From the NCBI GenBank assembly GCA_030536555.1, contig JAUNPU010000015.1, forward strand, positions 1-64,000: 64,000 nt of DNA, in the 5' to 3' direction. The translations under genes were made by a program, and so were the position numbers. Shown one piece after another: positions 27,034 through 35,697 of this stretch. The DNA is from Eubacteriales bacterium (lineage in GTDB: Bacteria > Bacillota > Clostridia > Lachnospirales > Lachnospiraceae). How positions within the stretch are numbered: the first letter of the stretch is position 1; each line of letters starts with the position of its first letter. The notes below the pieces were generated by a model that worked only from the letters and a program-made list of their open reading frames with translations, was not told where the DNA came from and searched no databases.

Positions 27034-29718
27034 CTACGGATGGGGCAGGATCGTGCGGCCGTCTCCCGGCTGGTCTCCCACCGGCGACGGTCCCTGGGTG
27101 ATCACATTGGAGGTCCCGCCTGTCCCCTGGGGCGCACCGGTCTGTCCCGGTCCCTGAGAAGCGGAATCTCCGGCAGCCTTGGTGGTCTCCGGAGGACGGC
27201 TGGATTCTGCCGATTTCGTGGTCTCCGGTGCCTTCGTGGTCTCAGCTGCTTTGGTAGTCTCTGCCTTCGTGCTGTCCGGCTTCTTTGCCGGTTTTGTGCT
27301 CTCTGCCGCCCTGGTGGTCTCCGCCTTCGTGCTATCCGGTTTTTTTGCCGGTTTTGTGCTCTCCGCTGCCCTGGTGGTCTCCACCTTCGTGCTGTCCGGC
27401 TTCTTCGCCGGTTTTGTACTCTCTGCCGCCTTGGTGGACTCCGGCGCCTTCGTGCTTTCCGGCTTCTTCACAGATTCCGATTCTCCGCCGCCTGACTCCG
27501 ATGAGCCTTCTGCTCCCTCCGGAATCTCGATGGTCACCCAGGTCTCCTCCTGATCTTTCAGAATATCGCCTGCGGGATAGTCTCCGCCGTCCGGCAGAGC
27601 CTCGCCCTCCTCATTCTCGCCGCCTGCGGGAATATACTCCTCCGTATCGTAAGCCTTCGTCTCCTCCGGCACGCCTGCGCCGCTGTTGTCGGTGATGCCC
27701 TCATTTTCCGGAAGCTGACCGGATACATCCTCCTGCTCCGCCTCAAAGTCCACAGCCGGGAATACGTTCAAATAAGGAAGAATGTCTCCCATAATCTGGG
27801 AAAATACATTGCTGGCAAAGGTACTGTGCGCCTGCTGTTCTCCTGGCAGATGCGGGGTATCAATCGTTACATAGACCAGTACCTGCGGGTCATAGGCTGG
27901 TGCAAAGCCGCAGAAGGATACCAGATAATTCTTTGCCGATCTCGGAATCTTCTCCGCTGTACCGGTCTTACCTGCAATATCGTATCCCACAACGCCTGCT
28001 GCCTTACCGGTACCTTCATTGACCGTCCGCAGCAGTGCCTCCTTGATAAAGTTGCTGGTGCTCTCGGACACGGTCTCCCGCACCAGTTTCGGGTTCATCT
28101 TCTTTACCACCGCGCCCTGCTCATTTAAGATCTGCTTCACCACATGGGGCTCATAGTAGGAGCCGCCGTTAATCACAGAACAGTAAGCAGCCGCCATCTG
28201 GATCATGGAACAGTTGTAGTTCTGTCCGAAGGTGTTGGTGGCAAGGTCCGCCGGTTTCATGTCATCCACCTTGTAGATCAGGCTGGCTGCATCCGCCTCG
28301 CCGGGCAGGTCGATGCCGGTCTTGGTGCCGAAGCCGAACAGCTGCTGATACCGGCTGAACCGGTCTCTGCCCAGAATCGCGCCGATCTGCATCATGGCAT
28401 CGTTGCAGGATACCATCAGGGATTCTGCCAGGTTCACGTTCAGATGACCGCCCTTTCGGTAGGCGGTACACTTGATCATGTGTCCCCCCACCTCCTGATA
28501 GCCGTCACAGTAAAAGCTGCTGTTCGGCGTCACCAGCCCCTCCTCCAGCGCCGCCGCCACCGTGAAGATCTTCGACGGGGAGCCTGGCTCGTAGGTATCG
28601 CTGATGCAGTAATTTCGCCAGATCTGGTTCCACGCCACCTGCTGACCGTAGGAGTTGATCTCCTCCGGTGTAAAATGCTCCGGCGCCTGTTCCGGCGTAA
28701 TGGCAGCTCCGTCTGTATCCTTGTGCTGACGCTTGTAGGTGTCCGCCGCCTCCTTGAGACCAAACTGGTAGATCTCCTCGGCGGTAAAGGTATCCCCGAT
28801 ATTCTTGGGGTCATTTAAGTTAAATGACATCTCGTCCGCCATGGCAAGGACTTCCCCGTTGTTGGGGTTCATGACCACCACGCCCACATGCTCGGAGCCG
28901 GTCTCCTTCATCCACTGGTCGATCCGCTTCTCCACCACATTCTGAATGTTCACATCCAGGGTGGAGACGATGGTATTGCCGTTGACCGCAGGCTTGATCA
29001 CCCGCTCTAAGTTGGAATCGTCGTTTAAGTAGCCATACTCCCTGCCGTTGGTTCCGATCAGCGAGCTGTTGTAGGACTTCTCGATGCCGCCGTTGCCGGA
29101 GTCACCGTCGCTGGTGGCAAAGCCGATCACATTGCTGGCAAGAGAGTCATAAGGGTACATGCGCCGGTACTCTTCCTCGAACCAGACGCCCTTGACCCTT
29201 GCCTTGGAGTCATTTTCCCTGTTCGCGTTGTTGGTATCCTTCTGGTAGGTCTCGAAGGCCTCCTTCTCGTCGTAGGACAGACGCCTTGCATAGCGCACAT
29301 AGGGCATCTCCCGGTTCTCGGTGATCAGCGTCCGCATCTCCCCGGCATCGTAGCCGAATACGGTGGAGAGCGCCGTCACGGAGGCTTCCAGATAGTCCTC
29401 TTCATCTGACATGATCTGCTTGGGATCGATGATCAGATTGTATACCTTCTCCGTGGTTGCCAGATAGGTTCCGTTCCGGTCCACGATGTCGCCGCGCCGA
29501 TAGGGAATCACGCGGCTGTCATATTCCTGCTGCGACAGCACAATCTGGTTGTAGCTGTCTTTATTCTCGCTCACAATATGATACAGCACATACACTAAAG
29601 CAAACAAAGCCAGCGTAATCACGATGACCGTAATCGCCAGCTTTTCCTGCATATAGGTTAGAAACGTGCGCTTCTTATTGGAGTTTGTATTCGGATTAGT
29701 GTTTTGGGATGTCCTCAT
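27034..29718 (-). CDS. class B penicillin-binding protein with repetitive C-terminal tail
   Basis: This 894-residue transpeptidase has a membrane helix at about 28-48, a dimerisation domain, and catalytic motifs SPSK (S380), SCN (438-440) and KTG (584-586). After the catalytic domain ends near residue 640, an acidic stretch and then a Lys/Thr/Ser/Pro-rich tail of about 170 residues follow, including three tandem 20-residue repeats (core ESTKPAKKPDSTK). The tail is extracellular and probably runs through or along the wall. The start overlaps ftsL by 23 bp, which is typical of the division PBP FtsI. The tail is far longer than in usual FtsI proteins. Confidence 0.9.
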   Translation of the reverse strand: MRTSQNTNPNTNSNKKRTFLTYMQEKLAITVIVITLALFALVYVLYHIVSENKDSYNQIVLSQQEYDSRVIPYRRGDIVDRNGTYLATTEKVYNLIIDPKQIMSDEEDYLEASVTALSTVFGYDAGEMRTLITENREMPYVRYARRLSYDEKEAFETYQKDTNNANRENDSKARVKGVWFEEEYRRMYPYDSLASNVIGFATSDGDSGNGGIEKSYNSSLIGTNGREYGYLNDDSNLERVIKPAVNGNTIVSTLDVNIQNVVEKRIDQWMKETGSEHVGVVVMNPNNGEVLAMADEMSFNLNDPKNIGDTFTAEEIYQFGLKEAADTYKRQHKDTDGAAITPEQAPEHFTPEEINSYGQQVAWNQIWRNYCISDTYEPGSPSKIFTVAAALEEGLVTPNSSFYCDGYQEVGGHMIKCTAYRKGGHLNVNLAESLMVSCNDAMMQIGAILGRDRFSRYQQLFGFGTKTGIDLPGEADAASLIYKVDDMKPADLATNTFGQNYNCSMIQMAAAYCSVINGGSYYEPHVVKQILNEQGAVVKKMNPKLVRETVSESTSNFIKEALLRTVNEGTGKAAGVVGYDIAGKTGTAEKIPRSAKNYLVSFCGFAPAYDPQVLVYVTIDTPHLPGEQQAHSTFASNVFSQIMGDILPYLNVFPAVDFEAEQEDVSGQLPENEGITDNSGAGVPEETKAYDTEEYIPAGGENEEGEALPDGGDYPAGDILKDQEETWVTIEIPEGAEGSSESGGGESESVKKPESTKAPESTKAAESTKPAKKPDSTKVETTRAAESTKPAKKPDSTKAETTRAAESTKPAKKPDSTKAETTKAAETTKAPETTKSAESSRPPETTKAAGDSASQGPGQTGAPQGTGGTSNVITQGPSPVGDQPGDGRTILPHP
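27247..27426 (-). repeat. 60-bp tandem repeat in PBP tail
   Basis: Three nearly identical in-frame 60-bp units encode residues 765-824 of the larger PBP. Copy number could vary without frameshift, changing only tail length. Confidence 0.85.
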
Positions 29719-30172
29719 ACTGTCTCACATACTCACTTTCTGTTTTGTCATACAGAAGTACCTGATTTCGGTTTGCATATACCATGCCTAACTCCTCCGT
29801 AGCAACCTGATAAACATGGTCGAGATCAATATCAGTGTTGATTCTTGTCTGCAGTGCATCATTCTCCGACTTCAGCTGTTCTAACTGCTGCTCCAGAAGT
29901 TCAATGTTGTGGATTCTGGATGCGATGGAAGACTGCACATGTAAGTAGCTCACGCAAATGCTGAGGGCACAGATGGCCGCCAGTGTCAGCATGATCACAT
30001 AAGGCAGATCCATGTAGAGCGCCTTTTCCTGGTTCCGTCTCACTGCGCGTGTCTTCGCCATCTGGCGTCTCACATCGCGCTGCGGTACCTGCTCATAACC
30101 TGGTTCTGCGATTCGCACGGTATTGCCGGATACATAGGTTCCATGTACCGGTCTTCTGTTTGTTGCAGCCAT
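29696..30172 (-). CDS. ftsL: FtsL-like septum protein
   Basis: This 158-residue bitopic protein has a basic cytoplasmic N-terminus, one membrane helix (PYVIMLTLAAICALSICVSY) and an extracellular coiled coil (IHNIELLEQQLEQLKSENDA), the FtsL/DivIC architecture. I start at ATG 30172, which follows GGAGGA; a TTG seven codons upstream is open but lacks an RBS. It lies between rsmH and the PBP gene, the canonical ftsL position, and should bridge FtsQ to the FtsW-PBP synthase. Confidence 0.82.
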   Translation of the reverse strand: MAATNRRPVHGTYVSGNTVRIAEPGYEQVPQRDVRRQMAKTRAVRRNQEKALYMDLPYVIMLTLAAICALSICVSYLHVQSSIASRIHNIELLEQQLEQLKSENDALQTRINTDIDLDHVYQVATEELGMVYANRNQVLLYDKTESEYVRQYEDIPKH

Positions 30173-30196
30173 ACCCATTCCTCCCATTCTCAATTC

Positions 30197-31135
30197 TTAT
30201 TTCCGCTCAAATACCCGAAGCTTCGAGCTCTTTGACCGCTTGTTCCCCTCAATCTCTTCCTCTGACGGCAGAATCGGCTTGCGGGTCACTACCGTTCCCT
30301 TACTCACCTTGCCGCACATGCACACCGGAAATCCCGGCGGACAGATACACGGATTCTCATTGTTCCGGAATCTGGTCTTGACGATCCGGTCCTCTAAGGA
30401 GTGGAACGTGATGATACTCAGGCGTCCCCCCGGATTTAAGAGATCGATCATCTGGTCGATGGACCGGTTCAGCACATCCAGCTCATGGTTCAGCTCGATG
30501 CGGATTGCCTGAAAGGTCCGCTTCGCCGGATGTCCTCCGGTCGCCCGCATCTTCATGGGAATCGCCGCCTTGATCACCTCAATCAGCTCGCCGGTGGTCT
30601 CAAATGGCTTCTCCTCCCTGGCACGCACAATGTGCTTTGCAATGTTCTTTGCAAATTTATCTTCTCCATAGTCCCGGATGATGCGGTAGAGATCCGACTC
30701 GCTGTAGGTGTTGACAATGTCAGCAGCGGTCTGTGTGTTCCTCTGATCCATCCGCATGTCAAGAGGTGCATCCTCTTCCCGGTAGGTGAATCCACGCTCC
30801 GCCGTATCCAGCTGGTAGGAGGATACTCCCAGATCCAGATAGATACCGTCCACTTTCTCGATTCCCAGGTCGGAAAGCACGGAAGCGATATTCTCATAGT
30901 TGCTTCTTACGATGGTTACCTTGTCTCCATAGACTGCCAGCCTTTCGGAGGCAGCTTTGATGGCATCGGCATCCTGATCGATTCCGATCAGCCGTCCCTT
31001 CTCGCCTAAGCGGCTGCATACCTCATAAGCATGTCCGCCTCCGCCCAGAGTGCCATCCACGTAGATGCCGTCCGGCTTGATTGCCAGAGAATCCACGGTT
31101 TCTTCCAGTAAAACGGATTTGTGTTCAAATGTCAT
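30197..31135 (-). CDS. rsmH: 16S rRNA m4C1402 methyltransferase RsmH
   Basis: RsmH methylates N4 of C1402 in 16S rRNA in the ribosomal P site. This 312-residue SAM-dependent enzyme shows [14 protein letters not shown] (SAM loop), [12 protein letters not shown] and [15 protein letters not shown]. It overlaps mraZ by 4 bp (ATGA), so the two are translationally coupled, as usual at the head of the division cluster. Confidence 0.96.
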   Translation of the reverse strand: MTFEHKSVLLEETVDSLAIKPDGIYVDGTLGGGGHAYEVCSRLGEKGRLIGIDQDADAIKAASERLAVYGDKVTIVRSNYENIASVLSDLGIEKVDGIYLDLGVSSYQLDTAERGFTYREEDAPLDMRMDQRNTQTAADIVNTYSESDLYRIIRDYGEDKFAKNIAKHIVRAREEKPFETTGELIEVIKAAIPMKMRATGGHPAKRTFQAIRIELNHELDVLNRSIDQMIDLLNPGGRLSIITFHSLEDRIVKTRFRNNENPCICPPGFPVCMCGKVSKGTVVTRKPILPSEEEIEGNKRSKSSKLRVFERK

Positions 31136-31557
31136 ATTCCAAGACCTTCCATATTCTCTGCTATTTCTTCCATATCATCATAGGTGTTGGACTGGTTCCA
31201 GAGCTCCCGGCTCCAGATCTCGATCCGGCTTCCGACTCCCACCAGCACTGCGTCTTTGTCAATCCTGGCAAAATCCCGCAGAACTGCCGGCAGTAAGATC
31301 CGCCCCTGCTTGTCCACTTCGCAGGTGGTAGCTCCTGCAAGGAAGAAACGGGAAAACTTTCGGGCATTGGCGTTGGTCAGTGGTAAGGCGTGCAGCTTCT
31401 CTTCAAGGGCTTTCCATTCGGTATTCTCATAGACAAACAGACAGCCGTCTAAGCCCTTGGTCACTACGAACTCTTCGCCCAGCTGCTCTCTGAACTTAGA
31501 AGGGACGATCAGTCTGCCCTTCGCGTCTACTGTATGATTATATTCACCCATGAACAT
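31132..31557 (-). CDS. mraZ: MraZ, division-cluster transcriptional regulator
   Basis: This 141-residue protein has two SpoVT/AbrB-like repeats ([15 protein letters not shown] and [15 protein letters not shown]), the MraZ signature. It binds its own promoter region and regulates the division cluster. I use ATG 31557 (MFMGEYNH, the family's usual start), behind AGGTG, instead of GTG 31566. Five regularly spaced repeats between its promoter and start are the expected operator. Confidence 0.95.
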   Translation of the reverse strand: MFMGEYNHTVDAKGRLIVPSKFREQLGEEFVVTKGLDGCLFVYENTEWKALEEKLHALPLTNANARKFSRFFLAGATTCEVDKQGRILLPAVLRDFARIDKDAVLVGVGSRIEIWSRELWNQSNTYDDMEEIAENMEGLGI

Positions 31558-31582
31558 AAGTATCACCTGTTACCCTATCACG

Positions 31583-31629
31583 CCACTTAATTACCATTTT
31601 CCGCCACTTTAATCCACTTTCTACCACTT
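31583..31629 (-). promoter_or_regulatory. MraZ box: repeated AAGTGG sites
   Basis: On the minus strand AAGTGG occurs at 31629, 31619, 31609 and 31588, plus AAATGG at 31599, at intervals of 10-11 bp. MraZ proteins bind tandem repeats with 10-bp periodicity between promoter and start, exactly this location. Confidence 0.82.
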
Positions 31630-31637
31630 GTAGGTCT

Positions 31638-31666
31638 ATTTTAGTACATCCGTAAGAAAATAGCAA
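31638..31666 (-). promoter_or_regulatory. promoter of mraZ division cluster
   Basis: TTGCTA (31666-31661) and TAAAAT (31643-31638) on the minus strand have a 17-bp spacer and lie directly upstream of the MraZ repeats. Confidence 0.75.
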
Positions 31667-31700
31667 GGAATTTTCAAGAAAAAAATTACTAAATTATGGC

Positions 31701-31739
31701 AAAAAAAGGAGACAGTTACTATGGTTTGTAACTGTCTCC
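31701..31739 (-). terminator. intrinsic terminator after lgt operon
   Basis: A perfect 12-bp stem (GGAGACAGTTAC) with an 8-nt loop is followed on the minus strand by seven T. It ends the lgt/Spo0E-like transcript just before the mraZ promoter. Confidence 0.88.
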
Positions 31740-31755
31740 CACATATGTACTTCTT

Positions 31756-31911
31756 TTAGAACCCAGCCGCAACATATAGTTCGATCAGATGATCCAGCTC
31801 CACGCTGTTCTGGTAGATGCTGCTGTAGGGCTGACGGGAAAGAATGCTGTCATTCAGCACCTTCCGCGCCGCCTCGATTGCTCTGACAAGTTCCTCTTTT
31901 GAACTTCCCAT
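31756..31911 (-). CDS. Spo0E-like aspartyl-phosphate phosphatase
   Basis: This 51-residue protein fits the Spo0E family, small two-helix phosphatases that dephosphorylate Spo0A~P and delay sporulation. The family motif S-x-x-L-D-x-x-I appears as SVELDHLIELY near the C-terminus; the first helix is EELVRAIEAARKVLNDSI. ATG 31911 has AAAGGAG 9 bp upstream and begins one base after the lgt stop; a longer in-frame start would overlap lgt. It is co-transcribed with lgt, an unusual partner. Confidence 0.7.
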   Translation of the reverse strand: MGSSKEELVRAIEAARKVLNDSILSRQPYSSIYQNSVELDHLIELYVAAGF

Positions 31912-31912
31912 A

Positions 31913-32788
31913 TTATTTTTCTCCTTTGATGTTGGCGCCCTGCTTCCTGTGGTGATACACAAGGACAGCGGCCGCAGTTATGATGAGCAACATCGACAGG
32001 ACCTGGGATACGGCAATGCCGCTTCCAAACAGGATCAGCTGGTCTGTGCGCAGCCCCTCGATCCAAAATCTGCCTGCCCCATACCCAAGCAGATAGATCC
32101 AAAGCATCTCACCGTCAAACTTCTTGCGTTTGCGGTACCAGAGCATAAAGCACAGCAGGCCAACATTCCACATAGACTCATACAGGAAGGTTGGATGCAC
32201 CTGGATAAATTCCACTCCGTTTTCCACGATCAGATGACTGAGCACGTCTTCATTCAGCATATTCTCATTCACCAGGGACCGCCTGATCCGCATGGCAAGC
32301 AGACTGTCCGTATAGCCGCCAAATGCCTCACAGTTGAAGAAATTCCCCCACCTTCCGATGATCTGACCGGTCACCAGTCCCAGCACACCGCTGTCTGCCA
32401 TGGAGAAAAATGACTGCTTTCTCACTCTGGTAAATACGATCAGCGTCAGCACTGCTCCAATCACGCCTCCGTAGATTGCCAGACCTCCGGCACGCAGATT
32501 GAAGATCTCCAGCAGGTTATCCTTATAGCTGTCCCACTCAAATATTACATAGTAAAGTCTTGCTCCGATAATGGAAAATATGATTCCATACAATGCAAAA
32601 TCCAGATAAAGCTCCGGGTCCTGACCTCTCCGTCTGGCATCGGACTGCGCAATCCAGATACCCGCCAACATACCGAGGCCAATGATGATCCCGTAAAAAG
32701 CGATTCGAAATCCAAATACCGAAACACTGCTCCGCAGATTCTGGATCGCGATTCCAAGATGTACGAAACTGATATCGGCTCCTTCCAT
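31913..32788 (-). CDS. lgt: prolipoprotein diacylglyceryl transferase
   Basis: Lgt attaches diacylglycerol to the lipobox cysteine of lipoproteins, including the binding proteins encoded here. This 291-residue seven-helix membrane enzyme has the signature GRWGNFFNCEAFGG. I use ATG 32788, behind AAAGGAG; a start 28 codons upstream is open but would include the promoter at 32817-32845. It is divergent from ychF. Confidence 0.93.
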   Translation of the reverse strand: MEGADISFVHLGIAIQNLRSSVSVFGFRIAFYGIIIGLGMLAGIWIAQSDARRRGQDPELYLDFALYGIIFSIIGARLYYVIFEWDSYKDNLLEIFNLRAGGLAIYGGVIGAVLTLIVFTRVRKQSFFSMADSGVLGLVTGQIIGRWGNFFNCEAFGGYTDSLLAMRIRRSLVNENMLNEDVLSHLIVENGVEFIQVHPTFLYESMWNVGLLCFMLWYRKRKKFDGEMLWIYLLGYGAGRFWIEGLRTDQLILFGSGIAVSQVLSMLLIITAAAVLVYHHRKQGANIKGEK

Positions 32789-32816
32789 TCTGATGTCTCC
32801 TTTCGATGTCATATTC

Positions 32817-32845
32817 ATTTTATCGCCAAAATAACCGAAAATCAA
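32817..32845 (-). promoter_or_regulatory. promoter of lgt
   Basis: TTGATT (32845-32840) and TAAAAT (32822-32817) on the minus strand have a 17-bp spacer, ending 29 bp before the lgt start. Confidence 0.65.
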
Positions 32846-32934
32846 ACAGATTCGTCCGACAAAGTTCGACATGCTCTGACAGGATTCCCGTAACCTGTTC
32901 CCTCTTTCATCGTTCCAATCCCGCTATTTTGGGC

Positions 32935-32963
32935 TTTTCATAACACAAATTCTATGCTACAAT
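32935..32963 (+). promoter_or_regulatory. promoter of ychF
   Basis: TTTTCA (32935-32940) and TACAAT (32958-32963) have a 17-bp spacer, 67 bp before the ychF start. The -35 is weak. Confidence 0.5.
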
Positions 32964-33029
32964 TAATCAGCAGGAAAATCAAGCCTTTCAAGGCTAAAAT
33001 AATTATAAATAATTTAGGAAGGTATTCAT

Positions 33030-34127
33030 ATGAAATTAGGTATCGTGGGTCTGCCCAATGTAGGCAAAAGTACCCTGTTCAACTCTCTGACCAAGGCTGG
33101 CGCTGAATCCGCCAACTATCCATTCTGCACCATCGACCCGAATGTGGGCGTGGTTGCTGTTCCGGACCGCCGCTTAAAGCTGCTGGGCGACTTATATCAT
33201 TCTAAGAAGGTCACCCCGGCTGTGATCGAGTTCGTAGACATCGCCGGTCTGGTGAAAGGCGCATCCAAGGGCGAAGGTCTGGGCAACCAGTTCCTTGCCA
33301 ACATCCGTGAGGTAGACGCCATCGTTCACGTGGTCCGCTGCTTCGAGGACCCCAACGTCATCCACGTGGAGGGAAGCGTAGATCCCCTGCGCGACATCGA
33401 GACCATCAATCTGGAGCTTATTTTCTCCGATATCGAGATTCTGGAGCGCCGCATCGCAAAGGCCTCCAAGTCTGCCTTCAACGACAAGTCTCTGGCAAAA
33501 GAGGTTGAGGTATTGAAGGAACTGAAGGCGATCCTGGAAGACGGAAAGCTTGCCTGCACTTATGAAAATGATGATGACGACATCATGGCATTTGTAAACT
33601 CATTGAATCTTCTGACCTGCAAGCCGGTGATCTTCGCTGCCAACGTGGCGGAGGATGATCTGGCTGACGACGGCGCCTCCAACGCTCACGTGGCTGCTGT
33701 CCGGAAGTTCGCTGCCGAGAACAACTCCGAGGTATTTGTCATCAGCGCGCAGATCGAGCAGGAGATCGCAGAGCTGGACGATGATGAGAAGCAGGAGTAT
33801 CTGGAAGCCCTTGGACTGACCGAGTCCGGTCTGGACAAGCTGATTGCTGCCAGCTACCGTCTCCTGGGTCTGATCAGCTACTTAACCTCCGGCGAGGACG
33901 AGACCCGTGCATGGACCATCAAGGTGGGCACCAAGGCTCCCCAGGCAGCCGGCAAGATTCACACCGATTTCGAGCGCGGCTTCATTCGTGCCGAGGTTGT
34001 CAACTATCAGGATCTTCTGGACTGCGGCACCTACGCAAAGGCGAAGGAAAAAGGTCTGGTGGGACTGGAAGGCAAGGAGTACGTGGTCAAGGACGGCGAC
34101 GTGATCCTGTTTAGGTTTAACGTATAA
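33030..34127 (+). CDS. ychF: redox-regulated ATPase/GTPase YchF (Obg family)
   Basis: YchF is a ribosome-associated P-loop NTPase that prefers ATP. This 365-residue protein has the P loop [12 protein letters not shown], switch region [17 protein letters not shown], a coiled-coil insertion, and the C-terminal TGS domain ([20 protein letters not shown]). Length is normal and AGGAAGG precedes the ATG. It is monocistronic, ended by the hairpin-T-run at 34177-34245. Confidence 0.96.
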   Translation: MKLGIVGLPNVGKSTLFNSLTKAGAESANYPFCTIDPNVGVVAVPDRRLKLLGDLYHSKKVTPAVIEFVDIAGLVKGASKGEGLGNQFLANIREVDAIVHVVRCFEDPNVIHVEGSVDPLRDIETINLELIFSDIEILERRIAKASKSAFNDKSLAKEVEVLKELKAILEDGKLACTYENDDDDIMAFVNSLNLLTCKPVIFAANVAEDDLADDGASNAHVAAVRKFAAENNSEVFVISAQIEQEIAELDDDEKQEYLEALGLTESGLDKLIAASYRLLGLISYLTSGEDETRAWTIKVGTKAPQAAGKIHTDFERGFIRAEVVNYQDLLDCGTYAKAKEKGLVGLEGKEYVVKDGDVILFRFNV

Positions 34128-34134
34128 GGATATT

Positions 34135-34245
34135 CTGCCGGCGAATCGGAATTCCGGCAGATCATAGCAACATGGTAAACGGTATATTTTATATGTACTC
34201 GCTGCATCATTTCGTTTACATTAAAATATACCGTTTTCTTTTTTT
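34135..34245 (+). terminator. ychF terminator (two hairpins)
   Basis: A first hairpin (CTGCCGG/CCGGCAG, 34135-34160) follows the ychF stop. The second pairs AAACGGTATATTTTA (34177-34191) with 34222-34236 and is followed by TCTTTTTTT, a strong intrinsic terminator. It lies in the open frame upstream of the next gene, showing that gene starts later. Confidence 0.8.
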
Positions 34246-34300
34246 GCTGTGGTTTTTATTGTTTCAAAATACTATATACATGAAAATGGAGGTTTTCCCA

Positions 34301-35629
34301 ATGAAATCAAACAACAAATGGGGCAGCCGGTTAGGCTTCATCCTTGCCACTGCCGGTGCCGCCATCGGTCTGGGCAATCTGTGGAAGTTCCCGTATCTGA
34401 TGGGACGCAACGGAGGCTTTACCTTCCTGATTGCCTACCTGGTATTCATCGTCATCCTCGGTCTTCCGGTTATGATCACCGAGATGTCCCTCGGACGCAA
34501 GACCGGGCACAACCCGGTGCTGGCTTACAACAGCATTCATCCCCACGCCAAAATCGTCGGATACTTCGGCGTACTGGCTGCGTTCGTGATTCCGTCCTAC
34601 TATTCCATCATCGGCGGCTGGATTCTGAAATATTTCTTCAGCTATCTGACCACCGGAGCTGCGCCTGCCGACTTCGGTGCATTCATCAGTCAGCCGGTGG
34701 AGCCCCTTGTATGGTTCTTCCTGTTCATGCTGATGGTGGCGCTGATCTGCTACTTCGGCGTAAGCGGAATCGAGAAGGCAAGCTCCTTCATGATGCCCTG
34801 CCTGTTCCTGCTGCTGCTGGTTATCATCGGCCGCAGCGTGACCATGCCGGATGCATCGAAGGGTCTGGCATTCATCTTCCGCCCGCGCTTTAATGACTTC
34901 AGCCTCAGCTCCATCAGCGCTGCACTGGGACAGGTGTTCTACTCCTTAAGCCTCTGTATGGGTATCACCATCACCTACGGAAGCTACTTAAGCAAGGATG
35001 TCAACATCCCCAAAAGCTGCTGCCACATCGCAATCCTGGATACCATCATTGCAATTCTGGCAGGTATGGCAATCTTCCCGGCAGTATTTTCCTGTGGTCT
35101 GGAACCAGCTTCCGGTCCCAGCCTGATCTTCGTAACTCTGCCGGAGGTATTTGCGGCACTGCCGGGCGGCGCATTTTTCGCAGCCCTGTTCTTCGCCCTG
35201 GTGTTCTTCGCAGCCGTGACCAGTGCCGTGGCACTGCTGGAGGTCTCCATCTCCTTCGTAACGGGTTCCTGGAACTGGAGCCGCAGAAGGGCCGTTGTCC
35301 TGCTCTCCATCATGATTTTCCTGATGGGTATTCCCAGCTCCCTGTCCTTTGGACCGTTAGCAGAGGTATCCATCCTGAACTACAATATATTTGACTTTGT
35401 CTGCATGCTGACAGACAATATCTTCCTTCCGCTTGGCGGCATCTTCATGTGCTACTATATTGGCTGGAAGTGGAGACCGGACCGCCTGATCGACGAAATC
35501 GAGCGCGACGGCCAGCCGTTCAGGCTGGCAAGAATCTGGATCTTCCTGATCCGCTACATGACCCCGATCATGGTCGGCATCGTAACCCTGACCGGATTCT
35601 ACGGAGTGCTGCAGACCGTTACCGGCTGA
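34301..35629 (+). CDS. sodium-dependent transporter, NSS family
   Basis: This 442-residue secondary transporter belongs to the neurotransmitter:sodium symporter family (LeuT/MhsT/TnaT type), importing amino acids or related amines with sodium. The first helix carries the substrate/Na+ unwound motif GAAIGLGNLWKFPYLMG; 11-12 membrane helices follow. ATG 34301 has GGAGG 8 bp upstream; the open frame extends 43 codons further up, but that part overlaps the ychF terminator. The substrate is unknown. Confidence 0.9.
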   Translation: MKSNNKWGSRLGFILATAGAAIGLGNLWKFPYLMGRNGGFTFLIAYLVFIVILGLPVMITEMSLGRKTGHNPVLAYNSIHPHAKIVGYFGVLAAFVIPSYYSIIGGWILKYFFSYLTTGAAPADFGAFISQPVEPLVWFFLFMLMVALICYFGVSGIEKASSFMMPCLFLLLLVIIGRSVTMPDASKGLAFIFRPRFNDFSLSSISAALGQVFYSLSLCMGITITYGSYLSKDVNIPKSCCHIAILDTIIAILAGMAIFPAVFSCGLEPASGPSLIFVTLPEVFAALPGGAFFAALFFALVFFAAVTSAVALLEVSISFVTGSWNWSRRRAVVLLSIMIFLMGIPSSLSFGPLAEVSILNYNIFDFVCMLTDNIFLPLGGIFMCYYIGWKWRPDRLIDEIERDGQPFRLARIWIFLIRYMTPIMVGIVTLTGFYGVLQTVTG

Positions 35630-35645
35630 CCCTCCGAATATGACA

Positions 35646-35693
35646 GAGGCGCCGCAGGACAGACAATATATCCCGTCTGTCCTGCAGCGCCTC
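35646..35693. terminator. bidirectional terminator between convergent genes
   Basis: GAGGCGCCGCAGGACAGAC (35646-35664) pairs with 35675-35693 with one mismatch. It separates the NSS transporter (plus) from the fructose operon (minus). Confidence 0.82.
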
Positions 35694-35697
35694 TGCT

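Noticed and set aside
34172..34300. Possible 43-residue N-terminal extension of the NSS transporter
   Set aside because: The stretch contains the ychF terminator hairpin and T-run and has no RBS at its ATG; the ATG at 34301 has GGAGG at good distance and gives the normal family N-terminus.
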